Positions 48,250-60,747 of a DNA stretch of 64,000 bases are shown one piece after another (positions within the stretch are counted from its first letter, which is position 1; each line of letters opens with the position of its first letter). Below the pieces are notes generated by a model. That model did no database searches, was not told the DNA's origin, and saw only the letters and a list, made by a program, of their open reading frames with translations. The stretch spans positions 20,206 to 84,205 of the forward strand of contig JAECUM010016738.1 in NCBI GenBank assembly GCA_016617855.1. Direction: 5' to 3'. Source of the stretch: Megalonaias nervosa (taxonomy: Eukaryota; Mollusca; Bivalvia; Unionida; Unionidae). Made by a program: the position numbers and the translations under genes.

Positions 48250-48385
48250 GCCATGTCTTGGCATATGGAGTCAATACTCCAACCAGGTATGTCAAAGCCT
48301 TGTCTTGGCATATGGAGTCAATACTCCAGCGAGGTATGTCAAAGCTGTGTCTTGGCATATGGAGTCAATACTACAGCCAGGTATG
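48250..48385. repeat. 54-bp tandem repeat, three copies
   Basis: Units contain TCTTGGCATATGGAGTCAAT, then ACTCCA and CAGGTATGTCAAAGC. It lies between the recombinase remnant and the right terminal repeat. The 18-codon period creates open frames. Confidence 0.92.
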
Positions 48386-48609
48386 TCAGAGATTTAGAAA
48401 TGCTTCACATAATTTAGGAGACTGGAGATGGCTTGTCTCTGGCATAAGGAATGTAACTCCCTCCACCTCTTATTTATTCTCTTAAGATATTTATGATTGG
48501 TTAACATATTTGAATAACTAGTTTTTGGAGTAAAATGTGTTTGTTCGATAATATTTACATGATTACAAATACGTATATATCTTACCACTTTCCCCACAGT
48601 CACATCCTA

Positions 48610-48776
48610 CTAGGAGAGCATGCATTCTGCTCCAGTGGTAACTCTGGTTATTCCTCTATCTATGGGAAGATCACCATGTCAGACTCCCACCTATATGGGC
48701 AGACAACTTTTAGCTTTCATATCTACAAATTTCAGCTGGGATGACTTGATTTACAAGGCAGTGGTCCTACTCCTAA
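48610..48776 (-). repeat. right inverted terminal repeat of the DIRS-like element
   Basis: Inverse of 44419-44583, ending TCCTACTCCTAA. The GACTCCCACCTATATGGGCA block (48681-48700) pairs with the left repeat. Confidence 0.85.
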
Positions 48777-49379
48777 GATTTTGACTGTGTTAAGTCTTAT
48801 TAAAGAAACATAGTTAACTAAAAAAAAAACTGATTTCCCCAAAATAGCTTAAAACTAAATATTTTGATATTTTTCGAATATATTTGTTGATGAGACTATG
48901 CCCCTTCTTATGGTATTTTTGGAGTGTGTGAAAAAAAGGTAAACAAGTATTTATAATAAGGTTTGGCTTATTTATTTATCAAAGTACAACTATGTGTAAA
49001 ATCTTAAAAACACAAAGTTATCTAAACAAAAAAGGTCAGATAAAAATGACTATATATTATTGATTGATATGTACAATCAAGAGGAAGATATTAAAGATGA
49101 GAGTGTCATAATTTGCATTTACCAAAGTACAGGTGTTGCACTATCCTTAATTCAGCCTGTACTGTCGATGTTGTTGTTAACATTATTGTTATTATCCCCA
49201 TGAGATATAGTTTCACAGTTGTTGTTATTCCTAGTACAGGGTCTGTTCTAAAGGTGAAATTTAGGCCAGAGATTATGTACTTCATTTGAAAAATGGGGTT
49301 TAATTTTCTAAATATTGGAAGGATTTATTGATGACATAAAGGCAGGGTTTGAAAATGTGATACATGATTTTCATGCATT

Positions 49380-49580
49380 CAGCACGATTTTTTTCGAAAT
49401 TGGAGTGAACGGTATAGTCTCTTGTCTTTAAATGAACTTTTTTTAAAATTAGAGTGAATCGTATAGTCTCTTGTCTTTAAATGAACTTTTTTGAAATTAG
49501 AGTGAATAGTATAATCTCGTCTTTAAATGGACTTTTTTTGAAATTAGAGTGAATAGTATAGTCTCTTATCTTTAATTGGA
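49380..49580. repeat. about 50-bp tandem repeat, four copies
   Basis: Units contain TTTTGAAATTAGAGTGAATA and GTATAGTCTCTTGTCTTTAA plus ATGAAC, with T-run length changes. Confidence 0.9.
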
Positions 49581-49599
49581 CTCTTGCTACTTCTGTATG

Positions 49600-50405
49600 T
49601 TAATCCTTGTCATCTGTCCATTATGCTGTCTCATCCATGTAAGCTGTTCATTATCATATCTCATCCTTGCATCTGTCCATTACCCTGTCTCATCCATCTA
49701 AACTGTCCATTATCATATCTCATCCTTGCATCTGTCCATTTCCCTGTCTCATCCATCTAAGCTGTTCATTATCATATCTCATCTTGCATATGTCCATTTT
49801 CCTGTCTCATCCATGTTAGCTGTTCATTATCATATTTTATGCTGGCATCTGTCCATTACCCTGTCTCATCCATGTAAGCTATCCATTATCATATCTCATC
49901 CTTGTGTCTGTCCATTACCTTGTCTCATCCGTGTAAGCTGTTCATTATCATATCTCATCATTGCATCTGTCCATTACCCTGTCTCATCCATCTAAGCTGT
50001 CCATTATCATATCTCATCCTTGTGTCTGTCCATTTCCCTGTCTCATCCATGTAAGCTGTCCATTATCGTACCTCATCCTTGCATCTGTCCATTACCCTGT
50101 CTCATCCATTTAAGCTGTCCATTGTCATATCTCATCCTTGCATCTGTTCATTACCCTGTCTCATCCATGTTAGCTGTCCATTATCATATCTCATCCTTGC
50201 ATCTGTTCATTACCCTGCCTCATCCATGTAAGCTATCCATTATCATATCTCATCCTTATGTCTGTCCATTACCTTGTCTCATCCATGTAAGCTGTTCATT
50301 ATCATATCTCATCCTTGCAGATGTCCATTACCCAGTCTCATTCATTTAAGCTGTCCATTATCATATCTCATTCTTGTGTCTGTCAGTTACTCTGTCTTGT
50401 CCTTG
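49600..50405. repeat. 59-bp minisatellite, about 13 copies
   Basis: The unit contains TCATTATCATATCTCATCCT, TGCATCTGTCCATTACCCTG and TCTCATCCATGTAAGCTGT. The ATCTCATCCTTGCATCTGTCC part is also the core of the array at 55925. Open frames across it are artefacts. Confidence 0.95.
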
Positions 50406-50940
50406 CATACCGTAGTATCAGAAACTTCCATTGGAGACCAATTTTTGTGGTTTTCGTTATTGTCCCAAATCATGAATTTAAAGATCCAACAAAAAATTAG
50501 CCACAGTGATGATGACCCACCCCACCCCACCCATGTTTCCTTACTGTGTTTCATTCTTTGATATTAACAAAGCTACTAGTATTTGATAAATCAACTTCAA
50601 TAATGAAATCTGGTAATAAAATATTAGCTTATTCATGTGTGTGTTTTATTTTAACCCTTTGGAAAAGAATTATAAAGCATTTTATATTGTTCCAATACAC
50701 ACATAGTGATAAGGTATCATGTAACCATAATTTCCACTCTCTTCCTCAAATCAGTATGGAGATAAGTAAGGATAGAGAGAAAAGAGAAAACACATAAGGT
50801 ATTCAGACACTAGTAATACTGAAAATGATAGAAAGAAACAACAATACTAGTTTGAATCCTCCTGAAACCACATTTCATTTTATCTATGCATTTTTATTCC
50901 AAAAGAACAACAAACTTGCAAATACTATAACTGTTGCTTG

Positions 50941-50985
50941 AAGCTCTATTAATAATGATACGCTATGTATGTACATTAAAGATCA
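50941..50985 (+). repeat. lone unit of the 56-bp repeat
   Basis: AGCTCTATTAATAATGATAC then GCTATGTATGTACATTA matches the unit of the array at 53440-54995, about 2.5 kb away, in the same orientation. Confidence 0.85.
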
Positions 50986-51394
50986 CCGGCCATACTCCAA
51001 CATTTTTCTTTAAACATCAGATTTGCATTACATGATTAAAAGTACTCGCACAAAAAGAACAAAAAAATTATCAAGTGTAAAGAAGGAATAATAATTTAAT
51101 TACTTGAAATAGAAGTATACAACGCTGTTACTTCCCCTTAGCTGCAATTTCCCACCTATAGAGGATGCCAACCGGAAATGACATACATTTATCCCCACAA
51201 GACGAAGTACATGCTTCTTGTTGAAAAATAAAACACTATAAAATATGGATAGGGAACATTTAGATGAAACTATTGAAAACTAATTTACTGTACAGCCTTA
51301 TATTAATATGTGTGCATGACGTAGTAGATTGTGTCGCTTTCAAAACTGTTCCATTGTTTTAATTTATTTTGAAAATTCCCGTTAATACAGGTAA

Positions 51395-51550
51395 AAAGGA
51401 ATTCATGTTGGCTTTCCCTATGTCGGCCGACTTTATCCAAAAAAAAAAAATGAAATTGGCACACTTAAAAGAAACCAAATGAACCAAACTTGGCTTCCTT
51501 ATGTTGGCCGACTTCATAAGAAAAAATCGGCACACTTAAAAGATACCAAA
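51395..51550. repeat. duplicated block of about 80 bp
   Basis: Two copies of TATGTCGGCCGACTTTATCC / TATGTTGGCCGACTTCATAA, each followed by an A-run and GGCACACTTAAAAGA. Confidence 0.8.
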
Positions 51551-52675
51551 ATCAGTTTCCGGGGTTAGTTTACTTTGTAATAAAATAACCTTTGTATTTG
51601 ATATCCTATCAGTAAGTTTAAGCAAGGAGTTTATTGCTTGCTGCCAGTTGCGTTTATTCATCACCTGGGCTTCTATTTGTTTGCCATATGTAATCATAAT
51701 CGATGTTTGCAGGGCAAATAGTATTCACAACAATAACTTGCTTTAATAATACTTTTGTAACCCATGCTAGCAAAAAGATTATCATCTGCACTCACATTGG
51801 ATGTATTTTAAAATAATGATTTTTATTTGCAAGATACCGTCGTATAGTTAACCTGGATACAATACAATCTTGGTTAGTTTTCACCTTGTAATGTATCATG
51901 CGTGAATGGCAGGTGCCTTCAAGCAATCGGGTGATATTTTTGTCTCTTTTGCAATTTTATTACTTGACATAAGCGATACACACTACAGTAAGGATGCATA
52001 CGCAAGTCGGCATTCGCTACATATACGGAGTTCGTGGATATATGTTTATCTTTAATAAATTTCGCATGATGAAAAAGAAGGAATAAATGATAACAATGCA
52101 AGATTAGTTTCTTTCATTTTGTTTTCAAATAAGTGTATGTTTATCAATTTTTTTGTACCGTGCGGGGGTGGGGGGCCACAAATCAATACAAAATTACTTC
52201 CTTTCTTATTTGTATGGAATAATGGAGCAAATATGATTGACGATATTGACTAGTAATGACAAGCTTTTAATTTACGCGTGCACACACTAAGACAACTTGA
52301 AAAATAAAAACAAACAATAAAATTAACTGGTAAGAGTTTCATATTGCAGCAACTAAACAATGACAAAATGCTCAACATTATGCTCTCTCTGTCATGTGTA
52401 ATCAAGTGTGTATTATATGCAGCAGTTACAACCTGAAGCCTAAAATTAAATATATTTATTATAATCTGTCATGTACACTACCCTTAGAAAAATGTATACG
52501 TATTCTGTAGAATATTATCTGTTAAGTAGTATTGTTTTATAAATCAATATTGATAATTTGACCGGAAGACTTAAATTGAGAATGTCATTGTGCAGATGCA
52601 TATATTTTTTAGCATTAAAAAATGTATATAAACATTTTAATTAGAACGAGCAAGATATGTCAGTTTGTGTTGTCT

Positions 52676-52678
52676 CTC

Positions 52679-52752
<74 letters not shown>
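52676..52752. repeat. compound microsatellite (ACAT)n(AT)n
   Basis: About seven ACAT units then a pure AT run of about 40 bp, the same design as 12401-12521. Confidence 0.95.
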
Positions 52753-52757
<5 letters not shown>

Positions 52758-53439
52758 GTTACGAAGTATGATTATTTTCTTTGAAAGAATATCAAGATAG
52801 TTTGTTTCAATTTAGTTTTTTCCATAAAACCTATTCCTAAAACCTTTCATACATTGTATCTACTTGTTGTGTGAAGAAAAAGAACTTGTTCAAACTATTG
52901 TTAAGTTGGGCCGAATTGTCCTTCGAGTTGGGCCAAACTGTCTTTGGCCAAATTGTCTTTGGGCCACAATGACTATAACCCAACATAAATGATACAGTAC
53001 AACTTTCCCATCCCTCACCCTATTCGATCCCACAGCTTGAATCCACTTTTTTTCTGGTAAACAGGGTCTTTCGGAAAAAGAAAGAACCCTTTTTCCCATC
53101 ATCACTCTTTTGTTTACATCCATATGCAAGACAGTACACCATATTTGCTGTACAAAAGCAAGATCGTAAGATATATCACATAGACATTTAAGTGGGGAAC
53201 TTAAACACTTGAATGGCTTGGTTAAATGGAAGGGATAAATGTACATCATATCCGTTTTTGGCACGTGGAAACTACCGATTGTTTACAGAGATTGCCGTAC
53301 AATTTTTTTCATTTAAAAAGTGGATTTTTAAGTCTAATTAAACATTTTTATGGTGTGCATACATAACAAATGCGTTTTGTTTATGACTATAATAATATCA
53401 CACATTTGTACACTATAGGTGGCCAGTGACCTTTAATTA

Positions 53440-54998
53440 CATTTGAGTATTAATGCTCAATTAATAATGATACACCATGTATATACATTAATTATAGTAG
53501 AGTATTAAAGCTCTATTAATAATGATACACTATGTATTATACACTAATTACAGTAGAGTGCAAAAACTATTAATAACGATACACTATGTATTATACACTA
53601 ATTACAGTAGAGTATTAAAGCTCTATTAATAACGATACACTATGTATTGTACACTAATTACAGTAGAGTATAAAAACTATTAATAATGATACACTATGTA
53701 TTATACACTAATTACAGTAGAGTATTAAAGCTCGATTAATGATGATACACTTTGTATATACACTAATTACAGTAGAGTATTAAAGCTCTATTAATAATGA
53801 TACACTATGTATATACACTAATTACAGTAGAGTATTAAAGCTCTATTAATAATGATACACCATGTATATACACTAATTGCAGTAGAGTATTAAAGCTCTA
53901 TTAATAACGATACACTATGTATTATACACTAATTACAGTAGAGTATAAAAACTATTAATAATGATACACCATGTATATACATTAATTACAGTAGAGTATT
54001 AAAGCTCTTTTAATAATGATACACTATGTATATACATTAAGTACACTAGAGCATTAAACCTCTATTAATAATGATACACTTTGTATATAGTACACTAATT
54101 ACAGTAGAGTATAAAAACTTAATAATGATACACTATGTATATACATTAATTACAGTAGAGTATTAAAGCTCTATTAATAATAATACACTTTGTATATACA
54201 CTAATAACAGTAGAGTATTAAAGCTCTATTAATAATGATACACTTTTTATTTTACACTAATTACAGTAGAGTATTAAAGCTCGATTAATAATGATACACT
54301 ATGTATATACATTAATTACAGTAGAGTATTAAAGCTCTATTAATAATGATACACTTTGTATATACACTAATTACAGTAGAGTATTAAAGCTCGATTAATA
54401 ATGATACACCATGTATATACATTAATTACAGTAGAGTATTAAAGCGCTATTAATAATGATACACTATGTATTATACACTAATTACAGTAGAGTATTAAAG
54501 CTCTATTAATAATGATACACTTTTTATTTTACACTAATTACAGTAGAGTATTAAAGCTCGATTAATAATGATACACTATGTATATACATTAATTACAGTA
54601 GAGTATTAAAGCTCTATTAATAATGATACACTTTGTATATACACTAATTACGGTAGAGTATTAAAGCTCTATTAATAATGATACACTATGTATTATACAC
54701 TAATTACAGTAGAGTATAAAAACTATTAATAATGATACACTATGTATTATACACTAATTACAGTAGAGTATTAAAGATCAATTAATAATGATACACAATG
54801 TATTATAAACTAATTACAGTAAAATATTAAAGCTAAATTAATAATGATACACCATGTATATACACTAATTACAATAGTGTATTAAACCTCTATAAATAAT
54901 GATACACTGTGTATTATACACTAATTACAGTAGAGTATAAAAACTATTAATCATGATACACTTTGTATATACATTAATTACAGTAGAGTATTAAAGCT
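53440..54998. repeat. about 56-bp minisatellite, about 28 copies
   Basis: The unit contains ATTACAGTAGAGTATTAAAG, CTCTATTAATAATGATACAC and TATGTATATACACTA. A shorter variant lacking part of GTATTAAAGCTC recurs (GAGTATAAAAACTATTAATA), interleaved with full units. This is the longest array in the intron. Confidence 0.96.
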
Positions 54999-55659
54999 CA
55001 CACTTTACTGATTTTAGGAAAAAAACACTGAATCAACATGGTGTCAATCAAATCTCATGGTTCACACAAATGCTTGTCAAGTAAATAATTCCAAAATTGC
55101 AGAATTAAACAAGTCCAGGTTTTTTACAACCATTAATAATTAGGTCTGATTCTTCGCTAATTGTCGATTGAGCTACAATTATCCATTCAGCATGAATTGG
55201 CTTGAATAACGAGGTGGCAAGATTCACTTATACAGTAAACTGATAATCACCAGTAGTATTTTTCATTTTCATGATGGCCTGCATGACCCCATTTAGCATA
55301 CCAGTTATGGAAGTGCGATTTAAATTCTTGTTTGTACTCTATATTTATTGTCAACTTTAGTGGTTGAAGTTTGTCTGTACATGGAGCTCACACAAACAAA
55401 GGATTAATACCTCTGTGTTTCAATTTAGTTCGCATCTTCGCACTTTGGTGGCATCAAATTCCTTTCATGTTCAGCATTCAGACAAAACCATGGTGAACGT
55501 GATTGATCTTTACAGGAGTTTTATTTGTGCTCACAGAGATGGTAATGTTGTTTTAGTGTTGTTGCCTGCATTGACTTCCGTTGATGTTATTCACTCAGAT
55601 GAAAACACGGTGTAATTATTGAACTTGTTAGGTCTTTGTTTTATTGCTCATGCATGTGG

Positions 55660-55765
55660 TAGTATTCATTTAAACTCATACATGTGGTAGTATTCTTTTA
55701 AACTCGTGATGTGGTAGTATTCTTTTAAAGTCATGCATGTGGTAGTATTCTTTTAAAAGCTTAAG
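55660..55765. repeat. 28-bp tandem repeat, four copies
   Basis: Units of CATGTGGTAGTATTCTTTTA plus AACTCATG. Confidence 0.9.
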
Positions 55766-55924
55766 TGACCTCCATTTGAATCAGCATAGTTTTATTCTTT
55801 TTTATTCTTTCATTGGGTTTTTGTAGAGGTTAAACAATGAAATTAAATATCTACTAATATGCAGACTTTGCCTTTTAAACAAAACCATGAAAATTGAGCC
55901 ACATGAAAATAAATGATACTACAA

Positions 55925-56405
55925 TATGTCCTTTACACTGTCTTATCCTTGCATCTTTCAATTCCCGTCTCATCCTTGCATCTGTCCTTTAACCCTGTCA
56001 CATCCTTGCATCTTTAACTCCTTTACTCTGTCTCCTCCTTTCATCTGTTCATTACCCTGTCTCTTTCTTGCATCTATTTATTTCTCTCTCATCCTTGCAT
56101 CTGTTCATTACCCTATATGATCCTTGCATACATCCTTTAAACCTGGCTGATCCTTGCATCTGTCCTTTAACCCTGTCTCATCCTTGCATCTGTCCTTTAC
56201 TCTGTCTCATCCTTGCATCTGTCCTTTAATCCTGTCTCATGCTTGCATCTGTCCTTTACTCTCTCATCCTTGCATCTGTCCTTTAACCCTGTCACATCCT
56301 TGCATCTGTCCTTTATTCTGTCTCATCCTTGCATCTGTCCTTTACTTTGTCTCATCCTTGCATCTGTTCTTTACTCTGTCTCATCCTTGCATCTGTCTCA
56401 GCCTA
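55925..56405. repeat. 28-bp minisatellite, about 16 copies
   Basis: The unit is CATCCTTGCATCTGTCCTTT plus AACCCTGTCT. It shares its core with the 59-bp array at 49600, in the same orientation. Confidence 0.94.
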
Positions 56406-57456
56406 CATTACTGAGTGGAATTTTATATTAATTATATTCAAGAGGTCATTTTGTTCTTGGCTTCTTTTGTAGGATTCATGGGGGAGGGGGAATAGAGCAA
56501 ATTCAGATGTTTACATATCTGAATTTCAGTTATATATTTTAATATCTTTAAATCAAACTGTATATATCTGTATATATGTTTGCATAACAGGAGGACACAT
56601 TATGTTGCCCATTTCAGATTCTAATGATCATGTTACTGTATTAGGGTGGGATGGTTAGTGTAATGTATCACATTTCAGATTCTGATAACTGTGTTACTGG
56701 GGGCAGGATAGTTATTCCAATATTTCTGTGTTACTGGGACTGGGATGGTTAGTGTAATTTGTCACATTAGGCAGTATGTAATAAGGTGTAGAGATTTGTG
56801 ACGGAAAATGACGGAGTTATTGTAGTTGTTGATGAATATGATGATGTTAATGTAATGGTGATGGTGGTGGTTCTTTTAGGGGAGAGAGATGCTGATGATA
56901 ACTTGACAATTTATTCACATTTGTTATCAGAAAAAAAAGAAGAAAAAAAACAACACTGTTAGGACATTTTACTGACTATACAAGTGCCATTCACTTGAAG
57001 AAATAGCTATTTTATTTTGAATTTTTCAGCTGATGTTAAAATTGAAAATATATCTTTGGGCAATATGCATAATTTTGTTTCAGGATTTATTTGTTACATT
57101 TCCAATTTGTTGTCGGTATTTGTGATGACTGTAGGCCCTTTCCATCAATTTCATAAAATTTGATCATGTTCAGCAGTTCATTGCATGGTCTGTGTGTGGC
57201 ACTTGGCCATCAGATCATTAAAGAAATATCTCAGTATTTCCCATATTACTTTACTGAATAATAATGAAACCTTTTTCACTTGCCATTTTCCATTTAAACA
57301 GGATCACACTTGTCTCAGTAAAATAGCCATGATTTCATACTTTGTAAGAACTTAGATAATGAGCTGCGACAATTTTTTAAAATTTAATCGCTACAGAATT
57401 ATTGGAGATCTGGAAATTGTGCAATTTTGTAATAATGAAAATATATGCTTGTAATA

Positions 57457-57703
57457 CAGTAAAACCCGTATAGGGTCAGCACTAGTTGCCTCATGGAACC
57501 AATTAGCACGTTCTTGTGTCTTATCCCTGACTGTGTGCAAAATTATTGGAATTGGCAGAGGAAGCAACTAACATGCAATTTATGGTACATTTTATTTCTG
57601 CAACTAACAAAAATACTTCAAAGAACCAAGAATAAGTTGTGATTGTGCAGTAACTGGTTCTGTGTGATAACTGGTATGGACTCCATATAAAGGATACTCA
57701 GTG
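57457..57703. mobile_element. short TIR element (MITE), pogo-like
   Basis: The left end, after TA, is CAGTAAAACCCGTATAGGGT. The right end, reverse-complemented, reads ACTGAGTATCCTTTATATGG and continues with AGTCCATACCAGTT, matching GTCAGCACTAGTT on the left. Imperfect inverted repeats of about 45 bp. No coding content. Confidence 0.6.
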
Positions 57704-57864
57704 GACTTTAGAAACTTTTCTCTTGAACAAGTGACCTTTCTATGGAGGTTAAATTTAATTGAAAGTAAGAAATTAAGTTAATGTTGGCTCTATGAGCAGA
57801 TGTGCTTCATAGGGTGGGGTCTAATATGACAGCTTTTACCGCAAGCACTTTAAATCTAGTCACT

Positions 57865-57985
57865 GCAAACTGCACAGACCCAGATTGACCATCACTTAAT
57901 ATAATGGCTGCTCTAGGTCTTTGCAATTTGTTATGAATAATCAGCAGAATAAACATCACAGACCCTGATTTGCCAGCACAGATAT
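57865..57985. mobile_element. palindromic interspersed repeat, copy 3
   Basis: AACTGCACAGACCCAGATTG and ACATCACAGACCCTGATTTG flank TTGTTATGAATAATCAGCAG. It aligns with the reverse complement of 42670-42825, diverged. Confidence 0.55.
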
Positions 57986-58029
57986 GTTAAGTAGTCTGTA
58001 TAATGGTGGGGTCCATAATAGACATGTTA

Positions 58030-58290
58030 ATTAGTCTGTATCAAGGAGTCCACAATAGACATATTAACTAGTCCATATAAGAGGGGGGGTCCATAATAGA
58101 TATGTTAAATAGTCCATATAAAGGGGGGTCCATAATAGATATGTTAAATAGTCCATATAAAGGGGGGTCCATAATAGATATGTTAAATAGTCCATATAAA
58201 GGGGGGTCCATAATAGATATGTTAAATAGTCCATAATAGATATGATAAATAGTCCATATAAAGAGGTTCCATAATAGACATGTTTCTTCA
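58030..58290. repeat. 39-bp minisatellite, about six copies
   Basis: The unit contains TCCATAATAGATATGTTAAA then TAGTCCATATAAAGGGGGG. The 13-codon period gives a false reverse open frame. It ends about 140 bp before exon f. Confidence 0.94.
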
Positions 58291-58428
58291 TATCATTATA
58301 CAGCGATGACATTTTGTCCCAACAAATAATTGAAGAGAATAAAGTGCAAGTCAGCTTTTTACATGAAAAAAATGTACTTTTAGATAAGAATCAAGTTGTT
58401 ATTCTTATTTTGTATTTCTTTTTTTCAG

Positions 58429-58491
58429 TACCAGCAGGAGCACATTGTACTTGCCTGTGAAAGATGGCTTGAGCTGAATTTGATTCCCTGT
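58429..58491 (+). CDS. BTBD16: BTBD16-like gene, exon f (BACK domain)
   Basis: Exon of 63 nt (21 codons, phase 0 at both ends) after a long T-rich tract ending TTTTTCAG. The donor is GTAAGG, the strongest of the set. It encodes YQQEHIV then LACERWLELNLIPC, the second BACK helix with the typical CExWLExNL pattern. It is separated from the previous exon by a 14-kb intron full of repeats. The exon is too small to stand out as an open frame and is recognised from its motif and splice sites. Confidence 0.85.
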
Positions 58492-60310
58492 GTAAGGATA
58501 TTCTAGTAAAAATTTTAATAGTTCAGTTGTATCCTAGTGAAAATGTGACTGAAGTTTGGTGAAATATCATTTAATTTCACTGAAAAGTTTGGTCAAAATA
58601 TTAGTGAGATTTCACTAAAAGGTTTGGTGAGATTTCACTAAAATTTTGACCAAAACTCTCATTGAATTTCATTGATTTGGAATTTGAATGAAATAGTAAC
58701 ATTTCAGAGTTACTATATATAGTATTTTACTGAAGTTTCAGTAATTTTTCACTGATATTTCAAAAGGTTTCAAATGAAATAATGAATAAGAATTATACAG
58801 CATTTTATTAATCACTGAAATCATTAAATATAAATGAAATAAAATTACACAACCATTTTAATTATATGTCATCCATGAGATATAGGAGATTTACTGCAGA
58901 CTCGACTTTTGAATGTACAAACTGATTATATTGTGATCGCTTGAATGACTCCTTGATCCATAAGCAGCCATGACAAACATTTATCACGATCTAATTACTC
59001 TGATTTTACTCAGAATTTTAACACCACTACAATATTTTGCTCATGTAAACAATAATATCACTCATGTAAAGAGTGGTCATGATATGAAAATGAAGGGTCC
59101 GTTAAGCAAAAAAAAAAAAAAAAAAAGAAAAAAAAGGTTAACTGTTACCCTTCTGCTCATGTGCAAGCAAAATAGCCAATGAAAAATGATGTTTCTAACA
59201 CAACTAGGCATTAGGTTAATCAGAAATCTCTTGGAAGTTGATGTATTAGGATGTATTTAGAAATAGTCCCCAAAATGTGTTTCCTACTCGCATTTCAGGC
59301 AAAAATGACAAAAACCTCCAGGGGTTAATGAGTTAATAGACATTGGTATCTGGCAACAATATCATCACTTCCCCACCAGTGATCTATACATTATCCATCC
59401 TTAAATTCTGGAAGTGAATCAGTTTGGAATTATATAACTTCTTATTCAACACGTTAGCCACTATTGTAGAGTTGATAATATTAGTTCAAATTGTGTTCCC
59501 ATCCACTTTGCATTCAAGCCATTCTCATTTCCACACATTTTTCAAACTCTTATTCAGACTTGTTTCCTGCTGGAAAATTCAAAACACCATGTTTGGCAAG
59601 CATTCTCATTCCCATCAGTTTCTGTAAGCTGAAGAGTCATTGAGCAAATACACACTTTTGACCAATGAGAAAGATGTTTTCAGCGATCATCTGCTCAATA
59701 ATATATTGAACAAATACTATTGTAAGGATAATTGAGGAATGGGACAGGACAGACCATTTTTTTAACACCAGTTTTGGAGACGATATAAAAAAATCTGTTT
59801 ATATAGAGGAAAGTCAGATTCAGCTCAGGAGAAACCCAGAATTCTGCTTTAAAATGAAAAACAATCTTGGTGCCTGAGGGCAGCTAAATCCAATTCAAGT
59901 TATAAAAAAAAATAATAACAAGGAAAGATGTGGAAAGAAGTTATTATTCCCAAAATGAACGACAAAATTAGACCTATTAGAGATGGGAAATATGTTTTGC
60001 TGAAAATTTTAAAAATGTGCAAGAAACAAAATATAAATTATATTAAAATGGAATAAAGGTTCATTTTCTGTATCAGTAAAGTAGTGTTTCTTAATGATAT
60101 TTTTTCACTGAAATTTCATTAATTCATAAATTTTGGCAAAATCTCAATGACATTACAATCACAAAATCTCACTAATATTTTCAGAAATTTGTGCAAAATT
60201 TCTCAGAAATTTCAATTACATTGTCACTAGGATACTGCTTGGAGATTATTCATCAAAGTGGGGGCTATTTTTTTTTTCCATTGAAAACCCTTAGGAAACC
60301 TACCTTCTAA

Positions 60311-60747
60311 TACAGGTAAAACCTGTTATAACGCAATTTGTTATAACGCGATTCCGCTTATAACACGATGGCAGCATGACTCCCATTTTTTAATTTAAGG
60401 TGACCTCTGTTATTAACATTCTAAATACATGCTCTTGGAAAAAGCCTATTGTTCGTATCCCTAGCAGATTTTTAATCCCAGCACTGCGTTTAATGTTGCC
60501 TTAACTTCACCATGCACTATTTCCACCATATTGGCATGCATACAATTTCAAAACTGAAGTATATTTGATGTCTGATGAAACAAATAATATATGACCAAGA
60601 GATTAGTTAAAACTGATGACAATGAAATTTCAATGAACATTTTCTATGGGGAAGTTTTTCGAAAAATTTGTTAATGCGATCCCGCTAATATATCGTGATG
60701 TTATTCTTTGGACCCTGAGCATCATGCTATAATGGGTTTTACCTGTA
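60311..60747. mobile_element. pogo/Tigger-type MITE with TA duplication
   Basis: The left end is CAGGTAAAACCTGTTATAAC. The right end, reverse-complemented, is CAGGTAAAACCCATTATAGC. Both are flanked by TA (60311-60312 and 60746-60747). The element is 60313-60745 (433 bp). The subterminal region has further TTATAACGCGATTCCGCTTA and a GCGATCCCGCTAATA counterpart near the right end. Terminal CAG and the TA target fit the pogo branch of Tc1/mariner. No transposase is encoded. Confidence 0.88.

Larger units (their letters stand above)
44419..48776 (+). mobile_element. DIRS-like retroelement with inverted terminal repeats
   Basis: The left terminal repeat (44419-44583) and right terminal repeat (48610-48776) are inverted copies. 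The left has TTAGGAGTACAACCACT and AAAGTTGTCTGCCCACATAG GTGGGAGTC. The right, reverse-complemented, has TTAGGAGTAGGACCACT and AAAGTTGTCTGCCCATATAG GTGGGAGTC. Between them lie reverse transcriptase, RNase H and tyrosine recombinase remnants in that order, the DIRS arrangement. A SINE (44854-45169) and a minisatellite (46870-47290) interrupt it. No integrase or LTR is present. All ORFs are broken. Confidence 0.85.
44308..58428 (+). other. intron 5 of the BTBD16-like gene
   Basis: Intron of 14,121 nt. It holds a DIRS-like element (44419-48776), arrays at 49380, 49600, 53440, 55660, 55925 and 58030, a lone 56-bp-type unit at 50941, a compound microsatellite at 52676, a small TIR element (57457-57703) and a palindromic repeat (57865-57985). 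Nothing recognised in 48780-49370, 50410-50935, 50990-51395, 51550-52670, 52750-53435, 55000-55650 or 56420-57450. Confidence 0.7.

Noticed and set aside
49726..50561. Ser/His/Pro-rich open frames of 60-109 codons
   Set aside because: They are translations of the 59-bp minisatellite in different frames.
52890..53264. Reverse open frame of 124 codons
   Set aside because: No recognisable domain or splice context. Its 3' part is a short internal repeat of a GGGCCAAATTGTC-like word, so chance is the simplest explanation.
53440..54998. Repeat array resembling a CRISPR locus
   Set aside because: Units are contiguous without unique spacers, no cas genes exist, and the context is animal DNA.
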